64,000 bases of DNA, from assembly GCA_030280995.1 (NCBI GenBank), contig JASXTE010000008.1, positions 2,375,001 to 2,439,000 on the forward strand. Reading direction: 5' to 3'. Shown here piece by piece: positions 52,619-64,000 of the stretch. Position 1 is the first letter of the stretch; each line of letters starts with the position of its first letter. Under the pieces are notes generated by a model. The model saw only the letters and a program-made list of their open reading frames with translations, ran no database searches and had not been told where the DNA came from. This DNA comes from Hemileia vastatrix (taxonomy: Eukaryota; Basidiomycota; Pucciniomycetes; Pucciniales; Zaghouaniaceae). A program made the translations under genes and the position numbers.

Positions 52619-55600
52619 GCCCCTCTATTGAATCTCAAGTACCATTTCTTGTAAATTATTCAGTTCCTTCAGGTTATTCTGGAAGAGGAGATGAGACTGT
52701 GAGACAAGTAGAGGCTGAGAACAGTAGACAAATCGCTCAATTTTCAAATGTATCTAATCCTTTAGTTTTAATTGCTACTTCAATGATAAATCCTGATATG
52801 GCTATTATTGATGAAACACTTGAGCCTGAGTTTTATGAGAATCTGCAAAGTTACTCTGTTTCTTTATTGAGAAACACTCCAGATGTAGCAGAAATTAATG
52901 ATGAATATTTGAGAGATATTATTGCTAAACAAAATCATATCATGAACAACATGAAATTAACTCAGAAATATAATAGTTTGTTAACTGAACAAGGTTATTA
53001 AGCATTGAGGAGTGAGTTACACAGAGTTTCTGATGTTTTTTTTTATTACAAAGCAACTCATGAAAAGAAAGTTTCTTTATGGAAAAATATCAAAAATGAT
53101 TTGTCTAAACTACAAGATACTGTGTCTGCCTGTTTCCAGGAGCTAGAAGTAGATAAGATGAACCTGAAAAAATCAAGTGATAATTATTCATCTTTTCAAA
53201 ATATAACACAGTTATCTTTTGCAACAATCAATGAGAGTTTATCTAGTCTTCCAAGAGTGAAAACCAGACTAAAAACTATTGAAGAAAAATTGAATTCATT
53301 GTTTAATGATCAAAAATATTCTGAAACTTCTTTGAAGGAAAATATGGTACAGGATGCTCCAAGTTTACCTGTTTCTAGTTCATCTAGAGTAAAATTAGAT
53401 TCAGAAATGCCTGTTGATACCACTAATGTTCCATCAAAAATTGATGATGCACCAGGATCTTCAACAGAAGGATTCAACATTGAGATTACTGCACAATTGG
53501 AGAAGTTTCAGCTTCTTCTTACTCAGAAACAAGCTAATACTAAGGAGGCTCCTCCAAATCAAAAGAATTGGCCAAACCCTAACCAGTACCCAACATTTGA
53601 TGGTGATTCTTCTTCTGATTGGAAGAAATTCATTAGCAGAATTGATAACTTAAAAAAATCTTACAAACTCCAAGATGAGGAAAATGTGTCTAAGTTAATT
53701 TCTTTGTTTACCAATGTAGCCCTAATGTGGTATGAATCTGTTCTCCTGGATAGGAATGACTACTCATGGGAAGATTGGAAAAAATTGATTAAAGCACAAT
53801 TTGGTGGCTCCAAGTTTAGGATGGCTCAACAAAGGCAGTATGAGGAAACTAGATATAGCTCTTCTACTGATAAAACTATTGAGTTCTTAATGAAACTTGT
53901 TAAACTCTTGAGGGCAATGGACCTAAATATGGAGTTAAAGTCATGGAAGGACAGGATCTTTTATAAATTACCAATGTCTTTGAGAGACTTGATAGTGGCT
54001 AGGACTGAATTCTCCAGAGAACCTTCTTCCTTCATTAATACTTGTAATGACATCCTTCTAAACAACAATTATGATGACAGAAGATTCATTCCTAGGACCC
54101 CTTTGGAGAAATCCTCCACTTACCAACAGAAACCTCTGGAAAAGGTTGGTAAACCTTCTGCCCCTGTTGCACCAAAGAAGTATGCAACAAACACTTGCTT
54201 CAAGTGCAACAAGCCTTGGCAGAAAGGCCATTTTTGTGAGAAGAAGATAAATCTTGTAGAACAAACAGAGGAGCATGCTGATGACACAGTGGTACTGGGT
54301 GATACATCAAGTGATTGTGCCAGCAATATTTCATATGAATCTCAACAAGAAATCTTGATGCTGGAAGAGGATATCCATTATTTAAATACTATTGACATTG
54401 ATAATAATGATTTATCTACAGTTGAAGATGCTGAGATCATAAAGAACATTGAGGATAGCTCAATTATTATTGCCCCTCTCAAGGCACCAGTCTTGATCAA
54501 TGGAACCAGCATTGAAGTTGTTCTGGATTCTGGAGCTGGAGGAAGTGTAGTATCTGAAAGAGCACTTGCTTCAGTAGATCAAGACTATAAATCTAAACTG
54601 ATGCCTATCATTTCTGAAAATTGGAGAGGGTATGGCTCTGTTTTGTCCCCCATTGGTAAATACAAAGCTACAGTGTTTTTTAAATATTACCATGGTTTTG
54701 TAAGAGCTATTTGTGATTTTTTTGTCATGAAAAATGATAACGTAAGCAGTTGGTTTATTATAGGAAATGAAATTTTAACCAAATATGGCATAAAATTAGA
54801 TCCTTCAAACCAATGCTTCACAATGGGGATAAATGGGAAGAGAAAATTTAAGATCTCCTCCCCCAAAAAATTGTCAAAACCAGAATTGAACACATGTAAT
54901 TCTGTGATTCAATATAAAGGAAGGTCTACAAAGGAAATGCATGCTCTTATGTCTGAAATTGACAATGCATCTTTTGGAGAACAACTTTTTGGTGAGGATA
55001 AAGATTCCATCATTAAATTGATAAAATCTTTTCCTATGGCCTTTGCTCATGGGTCACATGAGCTAGGATTAGTTAAGGAAGAAATGAAACTTTCATTATC
55101 TTCTCCATTAACTGACATACCTCCTAGTTTGAAGAAGAAGCCTTACGCTGCTTCTCACACAAAGAGAAAAGATATTGAGGATAATATCTCTACCCTTTTG
55201 AAAATGAATATTATTGAAAAGGTAGTTGAAACACCTAAATATTGTGTTATCTCACCTGTCCTAATTTCTTATGAGAAAGATAAATCCAGGTTATGTGGTG
55301 ATTACAGAGCATTAAATACTTGTACTGTTGATGATATCTACCCTTTACCTAGAATTAGCTCTATACATGCTACCTTACAAGGTGCTAAATATATAAGCTG
55401 CTTGGTTGGTAACAAGGGATATCACCAGGTACCTGTTGAGAAGAATTCCCAGAATTTACTGATGATTGCTACTCATATGGGTATTTATAAGTATCTTAGG
55501 ATACAATTTGGCCCTAAAAATGCCCCTTCAGTTTTTCAAAAAGTTATGGATAACACATTAAATCAAGAGATAATTGAAAGATGGCTGATGGTTTATATTG

Positions 55601-58035
55601 ATGATATCATTATATTCTCAAAAAAATTTGAGGACCATCTCAACCACCTGTGTAAAGTGTTCCACAAAATGGATGAAATAAATATGACACTTGCTTTGAA
55701 GAAATGTAAATTTGATTTTCATTCCTTAACAATGCTGGGTCATGTTGTTTCAGGGTTACAGATATGTGTTGACCAAGATAAAGTGGCAGCCATACAGCAG
55801 GTGAAGGCTCCTACCACAGTCAGAGAGCTCCAGAGTTTTTCGAGAATGTGTGGATGCTATATACAGTATATTAAAAATTACCAAGTAATAGCTTTACCCC
55901 TTACCCAACTGACTAGAAAGGATGTTTATTTTGTCTGGAATAGTGAAAGACAGATAGCTTTTGACACTATGAAACACTGTTTGATGTCAGCACCAATTCT
56001 TGCTTTACCTGACTTTAATCAACCATTTGTTTTGTACACTGATGCCAGTTTTATTGGTCTTGGTGCTGCCCTCCATCAAAAACAAGTGATGAATGATAAA
56101 GTATCAGAAGTAGTAATTTGTTATATTTCAAGGACTTTGAGAAATAGTGAATTGAAATATGGTGCCACTCAGCTTGAATGTTTAGCTGTAGTGTGGGCTC
56201 TAGAAAAGCTACATTATTACCTAGATGACCAGAAATTTGAACTTTTCACTGACTGCAGTGCAGTTAAATCCCTTTTAAACTTGAAAACACCTAACAGACA
56301 TATTTTCAGATGGAAGCTAGCTGTTCAGGAATACATAGGGAGAATGACAATTATTCATAGGGCTGGTATTGTTCACTCAAATGTGGATATGTTATCAAGG
56401 TTACCTTTACCAAATGATGGCTCTAATCCTGCTTATGATCCTTAGGATGAAATTATTCATATTCATGGGATTTATGTGGTTGATATGGAGGAAGAGCTAT
56501 TACAGCTTATTCTGGATTCATATGATAAGGACACTGACTTAAAAAAGTTATGCACCATATTAAATGATCCAAAGAATTCTTCAATACAAGCATTAATTAA
56601 AACCCTTCCAACAAATTACCAAAAGGCTTTGGAGAAAGGTAAATTTTCAATTGATGAAGGATATCTATATTATAGAAGAAAGTTTAGTAATGTCATTGTT
56701 ATTCCTCCTTCTATGAAAGAAATTATCTTGAAAATTTGTCATGATGACATATTAGCTGGACATTTTGATCTTGAAAAAACAATGATCAGAATTAAAAACA
56801 CTGCTTGGTGGGTTAATATGTCTGAAGACACCAAATTATATGTTGAATCTTGTGATTCTTGCCAAAAATCAAAATGATTGACTGGTAAGAGAGCTGGATT
56901 AATGCAACATATTGAACCTCCTGATACACCATTTCAGATAATAAAAATGAATTTTGTAACAGGATTACCTATTTCTGGAAAAGACAGTTATAACTCTTGT
57001 TGGGTTATTGTGGACAGATTCACCAAAATGTGTAAATTTATCCCTACTCACAAGGATGTTTCCACTAAAGAATTAGCTTTCTTATGGTGGTCTCATACGT
57101 TTAATAATGCTGGTTTTCCTAAAGCCATAATCTCTGACAGAGACCCTAAATTTACTCCTGAATTTTGGATGTCTCTGATGGATGTTTGTGGTTGTGATCT
57201 GAAACTATCTACTGCCCATAACCCTCAGACTTATGGATTAGCTGAAAGAATGATTCAGGCTCTAGAGGACATGATAAGAAGTTACTGTGCCTTTGGCCTT
57301 GAGTATAAAGGCAATGACAGATTCACTCATGATTGGGTTACCTTACTGCCTGGTTTGGAATTTGGTTATAATAGCACTGTTCATTCTGTTACTCAAAGAA
57401 AGCATTTTGAGCTCTGGCTTGGATATGTTCCAAATACTCCTGCCAAAATTCTCAATAATAAAATACCTAAAGTGGATTTACATCCTGGTGTAAAATCTTT
57501 TCTTCAAATGCAACAACTTTGCAGAAGTCATGCTCAAAAATGTATTGAAAAATCATTTGAATATGAGAAGAAGAGATGGGACAGATCCCATAAAGAATAA
57601 ACTTTTAAAAAGGGTGATGAGGTGTTGATTTCTACAGTCCACTTCAATTTACAAGGTAATAACAAATTGAAAGACCCATTTGTTTCTCCATTTGTTTTAA
57701 GAAGAATGGTTGGTGATAATGCAGTTGAAGTTATTTTGTATTCCCCATATGACAGAAAACATCTTGTTTTTCCAATATCTCTTTTGAAACCTTACACATC
57801 CAATAGTGATTTATTTCCCAAAAGGAGGGGAAGACCAAAAAATACCCCTAATGAAATCACTGAGACAGCAGAAATGGATAAGATTCTCAATGACAGAATA
57901 GTTACTGCTGAAAAAGGTACTAAATACTTATTGAGATTCAAGAATAAATCTTCTGAATATGATTCTTGGATACCTGGGAAGGAGATATCTAATCTTCCTA
58001 CTCTGCTAAAGAAATATAAAAAGAAAAAATCATAG
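52612..58035 (+). pseudogene. Gypsy2 Gag-Pol polyprotein with chromodomain, interrupted
   Basis: From ATG 52612 (MVSPSIES) the frame matches Gypsy1 to the chromodomain end YKKKKS. It is interrupted by TAA 52999-53001, TAG 56443-56445, TGA 56875-56877 and TAA 57598-57600. Domains: Gag with WKKFISRIDNLKKSYKL, variant knuckle CFKCNKPWQKGHFC (same CX2CX7HXC spacing as Gypsy1), protease VVLDSGAGGS, RT YIDD, RNase H LYTDASFIGLG, integrase with CDSCQKSK, MNFVTGLP (Asp of Gypsy1 MDFVTG changed to Asn), ISDRDPKF and GLAERMIQ, and the chromodomain-like tail. Not autonomous. Confidence 0.92.
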
Positions 58036-58069
58036 CATTTTTTTTATTGTTTTTTTTAGATTGAGGGAT

Positions 58070-58869
58070 TGTCAGCCAGGATGCTAGACTTACCCAGTAA
58101 AATAATTAATTATTTACTGGATGAAGCCACGCCTTATTATTTTAATTATTTAATTATAAATTGGTTACATTAAAATTACCTCTAATAAATTAACTAATTA
58201 CGGAATGTTAAAATTAAATGAATAATTAAAATTGAATATAAAATTGTCCCTTATATTTTTATTCTCTAACACCGTGCTCATTGACAGGTTGGAAGAAATA
58301 AAGATTTATATTAAAAAATACTTTTTTAATTAAAATAAAATTTTTAATATTCAAATAAAAATAAATATATACAAAAAATTCAAATTTCTTATTTAGAATT
58401 GACTTCTACAGTAAATATTAAATAAATTGATGTATTTCTGACATACTCTGTAAATACATCTTTTTGAGGTTTTCTTTTTAGAACAACTTTATTATTTGAA
58501 AAAACTCCTGGAATATTCTTTTTCTCTCTCTCTCATACTACTGGTTTTAGAATTTCATTTTTGTGCTTTGTCCCTCCTTTGCCTATATAAGGCCTCTCTT
58601 TTGGTTGTTTTTTATTCATTACATTACTTACTTATTTATTACAACTATTTACAATCCCTTTATTACTATCTATTATTGCTTTAGTAGTTACATTCATGTA
58701 ATTCTGATCCATTAATTATAATAATAATTCAACTTTTTACCTCTTCATATTGAGTAAATATTCTATAAGATAAGGAAATACGTACCCAAGTTTTGAATCC
58801 CATAAACCCCGTTGTTACCGCCATTGGACCTCCTTGAAAAATCTTCTAGACTTGAAAGACATCCTGACA
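58070..58869 (+). repeat. Gypsy2 3' LTR
   Basis: 800 bp, ends ATCCTGACA; followed by the target duplication GACTT at 58870-58874. Confidence 0.93.
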
Positions 58870-58876
58870 GACTTAC

Positions 58877-58937
58877 TGTGGTTTGAAAGAAAAAAACTTT
58901 GATTTGGAAATGAACTGGGGGAGAAGAGTTGTGACAT
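58877..58937 (-). pseudogene. Likely exon 1 of the HarbB Myb/SANT-like gene
   Basis: ATG 58937 opens MSQLFSPSSFPNQSFFLSNH. At 58876 a GTAAGT donor follows. The phase (one leftover base) fits the exon-2 start at 38650. The GACTT duplicated by Gypsy2 is the complement of AAGTC in this donor, so Gypsy2 landed within the first bases of intron 1 but left one complete donor next to the exon. Ser-rich N-terminal leader as in HarbA and HarbC. Confidence 0.55.
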
Positions 58938-59159
58938 GGAGTATATGGGTGAGGATGGAAGGAAAGTGGTGTGTAGCTGATTGGGAGGATGTAGGTACTT
59001 GTGGGCTGAATTGTGGTTAATAAAATTGTACAAAAGTAGGACATATTTGGCCCATGTTTGAGACCCCAAGTACCAAATCAGCCATGTTTCACAGCATGTT
59101 TGTGTGGTTTTTTTCAAATGAAACTTGCTAGGCATGTTTGGTAATGTTTGAGACCCCCT
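58938..59159. repeat. HarbB right end and TIR
   Basis: Carries several GTTTGAGACCCC and GCCATGTTTCA-type subterminal repeats. The terminal repeat ends GGTAATGTTTGAGACCCCCT at 59159, followed by AAT. Confidence 0.8.
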
Positions 59160-59162
59160 AAT

Positions 59163-59482
59163 GTAAGTTTGATTTCTTGAAGGATAAATAAAATAAAATT
59201 TATATTCATTAGTAAAAATATCTTGAAGGCAGTATTGAAAACCAGCCAGTTCATAGTCTTGGAGGACTAAACATTTTATCTTGATATAAAGTCCAGAATT
59301 CTTAAACATTGGTAAACCCCATCTTTTATCTTTATTATAATAAAGGAAATGAAATAACTAAAATAAAATAAAATAGAGAAAAAGAGAATTTAATTTTATA
59401 TTTTATAAATTTTTTAGTTTTAATAATTTAAATTAATTATTTGATTGTTTTTTTTGTTTTTTTTATTCTTAAATGATTTAAT
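59163..59482. repeat. Continuation of the hairpin array
   Basis: A unit CCAGTTCATAGTCTTGGAGG followed by ACTAA (about 59244-59269) matches the array at 24609-25620. The rest is AT-rich without a gene. Confidence 0.7.
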
Positions 59483-59674
59483 AGGGGGTCTCAAAATTAC
59501 CAAACATGCCTAGAATTTTTCATTTGAAAAAAGCCACACAAAATGCCATGAAACATGGCTCATTTGGTAATTGGGATCTAACTGAAAGTATAGTATCATA
59601 TGGGGGAATTAATTTCAACTCTAAGTTGTTGAAGGCAATGTATGAGTGACTAACTGTTAAGCCCAATTTTTAAC

Positions 59675-60446
59675 AGCATGGCATCCACAGACTGATAGAA
59701 AATCAGAGATAGTGAACAAGGAAATTGAACAATACCTGAGACATTTCATTGACTATAAGTGAGATGATTGGATGCAACTGCTACCATTGGCTGAACTCCC
59801 ATACAACAACTGGACACATGTGGCAACAGGAATCTCACCTTTCTATTCCAACTATGGATACCACCCAACATTCTCAATTGGTACCCCATCAACATTGTAA
59901 GTTCCACAATCTGAAGAACAAATTCAGAAAATACTGAGTATACAGCAGGAATTGGAAGCAGTGCTCAAGCTATTTCAACAGTAAATGAAACACAATCATG
60001 ATCAAGGAAAGTCTCAACATTTGCTGCTAAAGGTAGGTGGCAAGGTTTGTCTAAGCTCACTATTTCTTTCTACATTATGCCCAAGTGCCAAGCTAGATCA
60101 CAAGAAGGTGGTCCTGTTTAAGATCAAGCACAGAATATCTGACTCAGAATATGAATTGGAACTACCAATTTCAATGAGACAAGTGCACCCAGTGTTCAAT
60201 ATGTACTTACTCACAGAGCACCAAGAAGATACAATACCAGGTCATCCAGAGGAACCACCAGAACTAGTCTATGTTGGAAAGGAAGAGGAGTTTGAGGTAG
60301 AAAGGATTATTGCTAAGAGGGTGCACAGAGAGAAGGTTCAGTACCTAGTTAACTGGAAAGGTTATGGAGCAGGAGATAGGTCTTGGGATCCAGTAGGGAG
60401 CTTATATAATGCTAAGGAGAAGGTGCACAGGGGGAAGGAGGGGTAA
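59675..60446 (+). pseudogene. Gypsy integrase C-terminus and chromodomain remnant
   Basis: The translation contains WHPQTDRKSEIVNKEIEQYL, a stop near 59759, then MQLLPLAELPYNNW and GISPFYSNYGYHPTF. A second part (59985-60446) has MRQVHPVFNMYLL and a chromodomain with FEVERIIAKRV and VQYLVNWKGYGAGDRSWDP. Stops at 59759 and 59982 and a likely frameshift near 59890-59905 make it non-functional. It belongs to another chromodomain gypsy family than Gypsy1. No gag, protease or RT remains upstream. Confidence 0.85.
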
Positions 60447-60455
60447 AAGGGGGGG
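60428..60455 (+). promoter_or_regulatory. Polypurine tract of the truncated gypsy
   Basis: CAGGGGGAAGGAGGGGTAAAAGGGGGGG-type purine run immediately before the LTR at 60459. Confidence 0.75.
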
Positions 60456-60458
60456 TAA

Positions 60459-60769
60459 TGATAGGATTTGGGTTGAGAGGTGAGTAGGAGGAGTGCTTTG
60501 GGCACTATGCATTGTACTAGGCAGAGACAAGGGATATTGCATAATGGGGTTTTATGGGGCAAGCACTGTGGGGTGCTCCTCATTGGAAAACTTATATAGT
60601 AATCAAGTTACTTCTTGGTCTCACTGTTGTAGCAGAATAGTCAGTCCTGTCTCACTGTTAGTAATCATGACATAGTCAGTCTAGTTAGTCTCACTGCTTA
60701 TTAGCATAGTCAGTCTCATATTAGGCTAGCATAAGTACTAGCAGTAGTCTGCCCTCTTAGGTCGTAACA
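60459..60769 (+). repeat. 3' LTR of the truncated gypsy
   Basis: 311 bp, TGATAGGATTTGGG..GTCGTAACA. Same family as the solo LTR at 320-622, which lies in the opposite orientation. Confidence 0.8.
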
Positions 60770-61521
60770 GAGAGGGTAATGGTAACCCAGCTATGCAGCA
60801 AAGCTGCCTGGCTGGGGTTTTAGATGCAAGTGAGGTGGGGGGCATAAAATACCCAAGCCAGAAAGGGGGAGAGGTGGGGGGACATAAAAATCTTTGACAC
60901 CAAGAAGGGGGGGAAGGGTGAATGATGGAGGGGAAAAAAAAGAAAGAAAGAAAAAGAGAAGAAAAAAAATTAGTCTAACCTTGAAAACCTAAAAAAAAAA
61001 ACACTTACAGGACAAAAAAAGAAAAAAAAAATAAGAACTAGCAAATATAAAAATAAAGATGAAGATGAAAAAAATGACTTACTTGGAGAGATGAGTTGAG
61101 AAAAAAATAGACTTCAAGTTCTTTGAGGGATGTTTGAGGAGAAGAGGAAAAGGATATGAGGGATGAAATAAAAAAAGAATGACTGAAAAATTATGTGATA
61201 GCTGAACATATGTGATTTCATGTTGAGGTGGTGATTTGAGAGTGAAGAAGGCATGACTCTTATATGGTATAAAAATGTAAATGATGTACAATGTTTTGAG
61301 CAATGAAGTGTTATGCTGTGGATGCTGACAAATCAGTGATATGAGATGTTATGGTGAAATCAGCACTTTTGGTTGAGAAAGTGTGGATTTGAGTGAAATA
61401 AGTGACTTATTTTATTTTGAAATCCACCAGTGTTGGGGCTAGTGTATTGCAGAAATCCACACTTAAATAAGTGCGGATTTGGTCAAATTCAAGTGCAGAT
61501 TTGCCAGAACTGAGACCCCCT
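60770..61521 (-). mobile_element. Internally deleted HarbA-family segment
   Basis: Read on the minus strand from 61521: HarbA-like TIR, AAATCC.CACTT subterminal repeats and palindrome (61453-61480), and an ATG with MPSS-like codons (near 61254). It then jumps directly to the spacer that follows the transposase gene in HarbA (CACCTCAACATGAAAT, as at HarbA 6612). About 1.39 kb, the whole transposase, is missing. The other end is cut by the gypsy fragment. Confidence 0.75.
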
Positions 61522-61524
61522 AAT

Positions 61525-61638
61525 GTCATCCCTTTGAACCGTTTTTGCACTCAAATGTCCTTGATCTTGAGTCTTCTGAATTTCTCATTTCTCATTTAGT
61601 TCTCAAGCTCTTCTTGTTATTTCATGTAAGAATTTTCT

Positions 61639-61672
<34 letters not shown>

Positions 61673-62535
61673 CTTCTTTAGATAATTTTATTTTTATATT
61701 TTCTTCCTTTTTCTGCTACTTGATCCTTCTTGTCAATTTTCATTTCACTCTGGTCATTCACAAGCAAGCAAATTTGATTTTTTGATATATTTTTTTTCAA
61801 TTGGATTTTCAACTTCCTATTTGAGGAGTGACCAGAGCATTTAAAACTACTTAGCCAGCACCTCATGGAAAACTTGATCACACAAAACAACACATCCCAC
61901 AACTTTTTACCACTTGCCACACTTGTTCTACTTTTCATCACATTTCACACCTCCTTCTCCAACATTACAAACATGCCATTATTTTGCGGGGAGTTCAAAA
62001 CAAAGTTTTTTTTCATAGGATGATAGTGCCCATAGAACTGTTAGAGAACTAATACTTTCTTACATCATACCAATACTTCGAATTATGACTATCATCAAAC
62101 TACCCACACATTCTACAAGCACCACTTGTCCCATTGTGTACACCCATTAAACTCTAAACATCTTTTGCACGTTCAATGAATATAAATACAAGTTTGACAT
62201 AGTTAAATCACTCCACTTATCTTAGATACATGTTTTGATATGAGTCGTTAGTGATGTAATTAGTATTCTGATTGTCTATATAAACTACTGCTATTCTTTC
62301 CTTCTTACTTGTCCAATCTTTATACATTTTACATCTACTAACTTGTTATAATTGTTTCTAAGTCTTGTTACTCACATATCATAATCACCGTACCATTTGC
62401 TACACACTGACATATACAACTTGACGTGCTTAATCATTGGAACAGGTATATCACTCTTTACATATATAATATTCATTCTATTACTAATACATATTGCCAG
62501 GTGATTATTGCAACAAGTTGTAGTAAGAGTGAATT
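61525..62535. other. AT-rich DNA without recognisable gene
   Basis: A homopolymer T tract (61641-61668) and otherwise unremarkable sequence. The minus-strand frame at 61678-61941 shows no family features. Confidence 0.55.
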
Positions 62536-63831
62536 TGTCAGCCAGGCAGTACCAGGAGCCCAGTAAATATTATGTTAATTTATTGGACCTAAAAGAGGGT
62601 GTAAAAAAATTCATGTTATGTATATAAATAAATATTTTATTGCATATTAAAATTATATAAGTATCTTATTAAATATAAGTAAAATAAGTATTATATTAAT
62701 TTTATTATTATATAAATTATTTATACATTTAAATAAGCATGAAATATTTTATATTCTATAAATTATGGCGCATTTTTATGTATTTAATAAATATAAATTA
62801 ATAATTAATTAATTATAAACATATATTATAATTATAAGTGTAAAATTAACTTATGATGTAATTAAATTAATTAACTAAATTTATATATTAAATAAAGCCT
62901 TACATATCTATTTAAACAATAATATTGGGCGTTTTTTTGTGACCCTTAATTGTGTCAGTAAAATTATTAAATAAATTAAAACACTTATTTAATAAGATGG
63001 TATTCAAATTCTTACTTTAAATTAGAAATATCATTAAATTAATTATTTGTTTCATTTAAACTAGTTATTGAATTAATTACATAGTTAAAACAATTAATTA
63101 ATTTTTCTTTATACTGGATTAAATTGATTACATGAATTTTTGTGTGAAAATAATTTTATTTGTTTTAATTAAACCCTTTACATCTCACTGAAATACCTGT
63201 TTTGGATTATTTTACTCACAGTTCTTATGTTTCAGACTTACTTAGTTACTGATTATTTTAATTAATTGTTTTGGGAACTTATGGTGGGAAAATTGGTTAC
63301 TTACTCATGGGTTTAGTTTATTGTTTCATGTTTTTCTCTTAATTTCTATGTTTTAATTATATTCTCTTGTCTTCTTGTTTCACATTTTTATTATTTTGTA
63401 TATACATTATTATGGCGCTTCAGAGATCTCCTTGCCTATAAAAAGGCCTTGGAAGTCCCCTTTAGCCGGCATCACTTATATTATACACTTTCTTTAAAAA
63501 CTTATAATACATTATTTTTTTATTTTTATTAGCATAATAATTCTAATATTAATACTCAATAATAATTCTAAGGTTGCTCTAAGTCTATTAATAATAAATT
63601 TTGATTTCCGCGCAGAGAAGAAATTTCTTACTTAAAATTTAAATCTTTTACCAATAAATTAAAACTCACTGTTGTGTTACTTCTCATAAACTGTCGTTGT
63701 ATTTAGCTTATTTTGGGTTAATTACTTTATTACTTTCATTTCTCCTTTTTATTGCTTCCCTTTAGTTCTTCCTTTTCCTCCGTTCCCTTTTTTATCTTCT
63801 TCCTCTCCTTCTTCTAGACGAACCACCGACA
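62536..63831 (+). mobile_element. Solo LTR related to Gypsy1
   Basis: 1296 bp, TGTCAGCCAGGCAG..CGAACCACCGACA, flanked by GAATT at 62531-62535 and 63832-63836. Shares the LTR ends and internal pieces with Gypsy1 (for example TGGCGCATTTTTAT and TTCTAGACGA.CC) but has diverged. A CCTATAAAAAGGCC TATA-like motif lies at 63435-63448. A complete target duplication means a full element once inserted here and was lost by LTR-LTR recombination. Confidence 0.92.
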
Positions 63832-63836
63832 GAATT

Positions 63837-64000
63837 AGTCTGTGGTAAGCCTAATACGCTCTTTTGTATCTCATAAGGTTTGGATCAATAAGAACATTAT
63901 TTCAATTAGCAAGACATTCTTTTTTTTCAACCTAATGAGTTGGAGCTGCAGAGTGTAATGAAGCTGGGTAAGCTAGATATGAATCAGCAAAAAGTAAGTT
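63837..64000. other. Window end, unassigned
   Basis: Too short to assign; nothing recognised. Confidence 0.4.

Larger units (their letters stand above)
38815..58869 (+). mobile_element. Ty3/gypsy chromodomain retrotransposon Gypsy2 (decayed, interrupted by Gypsy3)
   Basis: LTRs 38815-39618 (804 bp) and 58070-58869 (800 bp), TGTCAGCC..CCTGACA, roughly 95 percent identical by eye. Target duplication GACTT at 38810-38814 and 58870-58874. A polypurine tract AGATTGAGGGA precedes the 3' LTR. The protein is close to Gypsy1 but has several stops. Gypsy3 is inserted at 39770 in the leader. Own length without Gypsy3 is about 8.3 kb. It is inserted in intron 1 of the HarbB Myb-like gene. Confidence 0.93.
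25633..59159. mobile_element. PIF/Harbinger-like DNA transposon HarbB, split by nested gypsy elements
   Basis: Left end AGGGGGACTCAAACATTACC and right end the complement of AGGGGGTCTCAAACATTACC, both followed by AAA.ATGCC. AAT flanks both ends (25630-25632; 59160-59162). Its own DNA is 25633-28968, 38158-38814 and 58875-59159, about 4.3 kb. It keeps only the first about 20 codons of the transposase, the last about 55 codons of the Tet-like gene, an extra small frame, and a Myb/SANT-like gene. So it is a deletion derivative that must have been moved by a related transposase. The hairpin array on both sides confirms that the ends belong together. Confidence 0.8.
59483..61521. mobile_element. 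Composite region bounded by Harbinger-type ends
   Basis: Left end AGGGGGTCTCAAAATTACC (HarbB type, matching the HarbB right end for about 100 bp). Right end is the complement of AGGGGGTCTCAGTTCTGGC (HarbA type). AAT lies outside both (59480-59482; 61522-61524). Inside are a gypsy fragment with chromodomain and LTR and an internally deleted HarbA-like segment. It is either one chimeric element or two truncated elements; I cannot decide. Confidence 0.45.

Noticed and set aside
60784..60822. GC-rich hairpin (ACCCAGC..GCAGC AAA GCTGC..GCTGGGGT) as a terminator
   Set aside because: Imperfect and isolated; eukaryotic context gives no reason to call a rho-independent terminator.

Overview
The window reads as a repeat-dense, AT-rich fungal chromosome segment, most likely from a rust fungus (Pucciniales). 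The signs are short introns (57-73 bp) with GTAAGT/GTATGT donors, PIF/Harbinger-like transposons that carry a Tet-like 2OG-Fe(II) oxygenase gene (a family I remember as expanded in rusts), chromodomain Ty3/gypsy elements and a Copia element. This is inference; no marker gene fixes the species. Only one ordinary host gene is convincing: a three-exon gene at 1827-3878 (minus) that looks like an ELL-associated factor (EAF) family transcription elongation protein.

Layout. 1-4921: old solo LTR, the EAF-like gene, simple repeats. 4922-11283: a complete PIF/Harbinger-like element (called HarbA here) with TIRs, a DDE transposase gene (+, two in-frame TGA), a Tet-like dioxygenase gene (+) and a convergent SANT/Myb-like gene (-). 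11708-16594: a Copia element (minus strand) with LTRs, TSD ATAAG and a primer site resembling half of initiator tRNA-Met. 16742-23868: a second Harbinger family (HarbC) with the same three-gene order, all decayed. 23869-25632: a tRNA-like stretch and an array of short hairpin-containing repeats.

25633-59159: a third Harbinger family (HarbB), a deletion derivative that has been blown up from about 4.3 kb to 33.5 kb by nested Ty3/gypsy insertions. Gypsy1 (28969-38152, TSD GATCT, nearly identical LTRs, one intact 2055-codon frame) sits in exon 2 of the HarbB Myb-like gene. Gypsy2 (38815-58869, TSD GACTT, decayed) sits in intron 1 of the same gene. Gypsy3 (39770-51549, TSD ATGG) sits inside the 5' leader of Gypsy2. 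The hairpin array resumes on the far side of HarbB, which confirms the nesting.

59160-64000: array remnant, a Harbinger end, a 5'-truncated gypsy with chromodomain and 3' LTR, an internally deleted HarbA relative, and a solo LTR (62536-63831, TSD GAATT) related to Gypsy1.

The points most worth following are: (1) three divergent Harbinger families that all pair a DDE transposase and a Myb-like protein with a Tet-like dioxygenase plus a conserved block just downstream of it; (2) an overlapping reading frame conserved between Gypsy1 and Gypsy2 whose stop codon overlaps a well-placed ATG of the gag-pol frame (ATGGTAA); (3) two antisense, apparently spliced genes for cysteine-cluster proteins between integrase and 3' LTR of Gypsy3.
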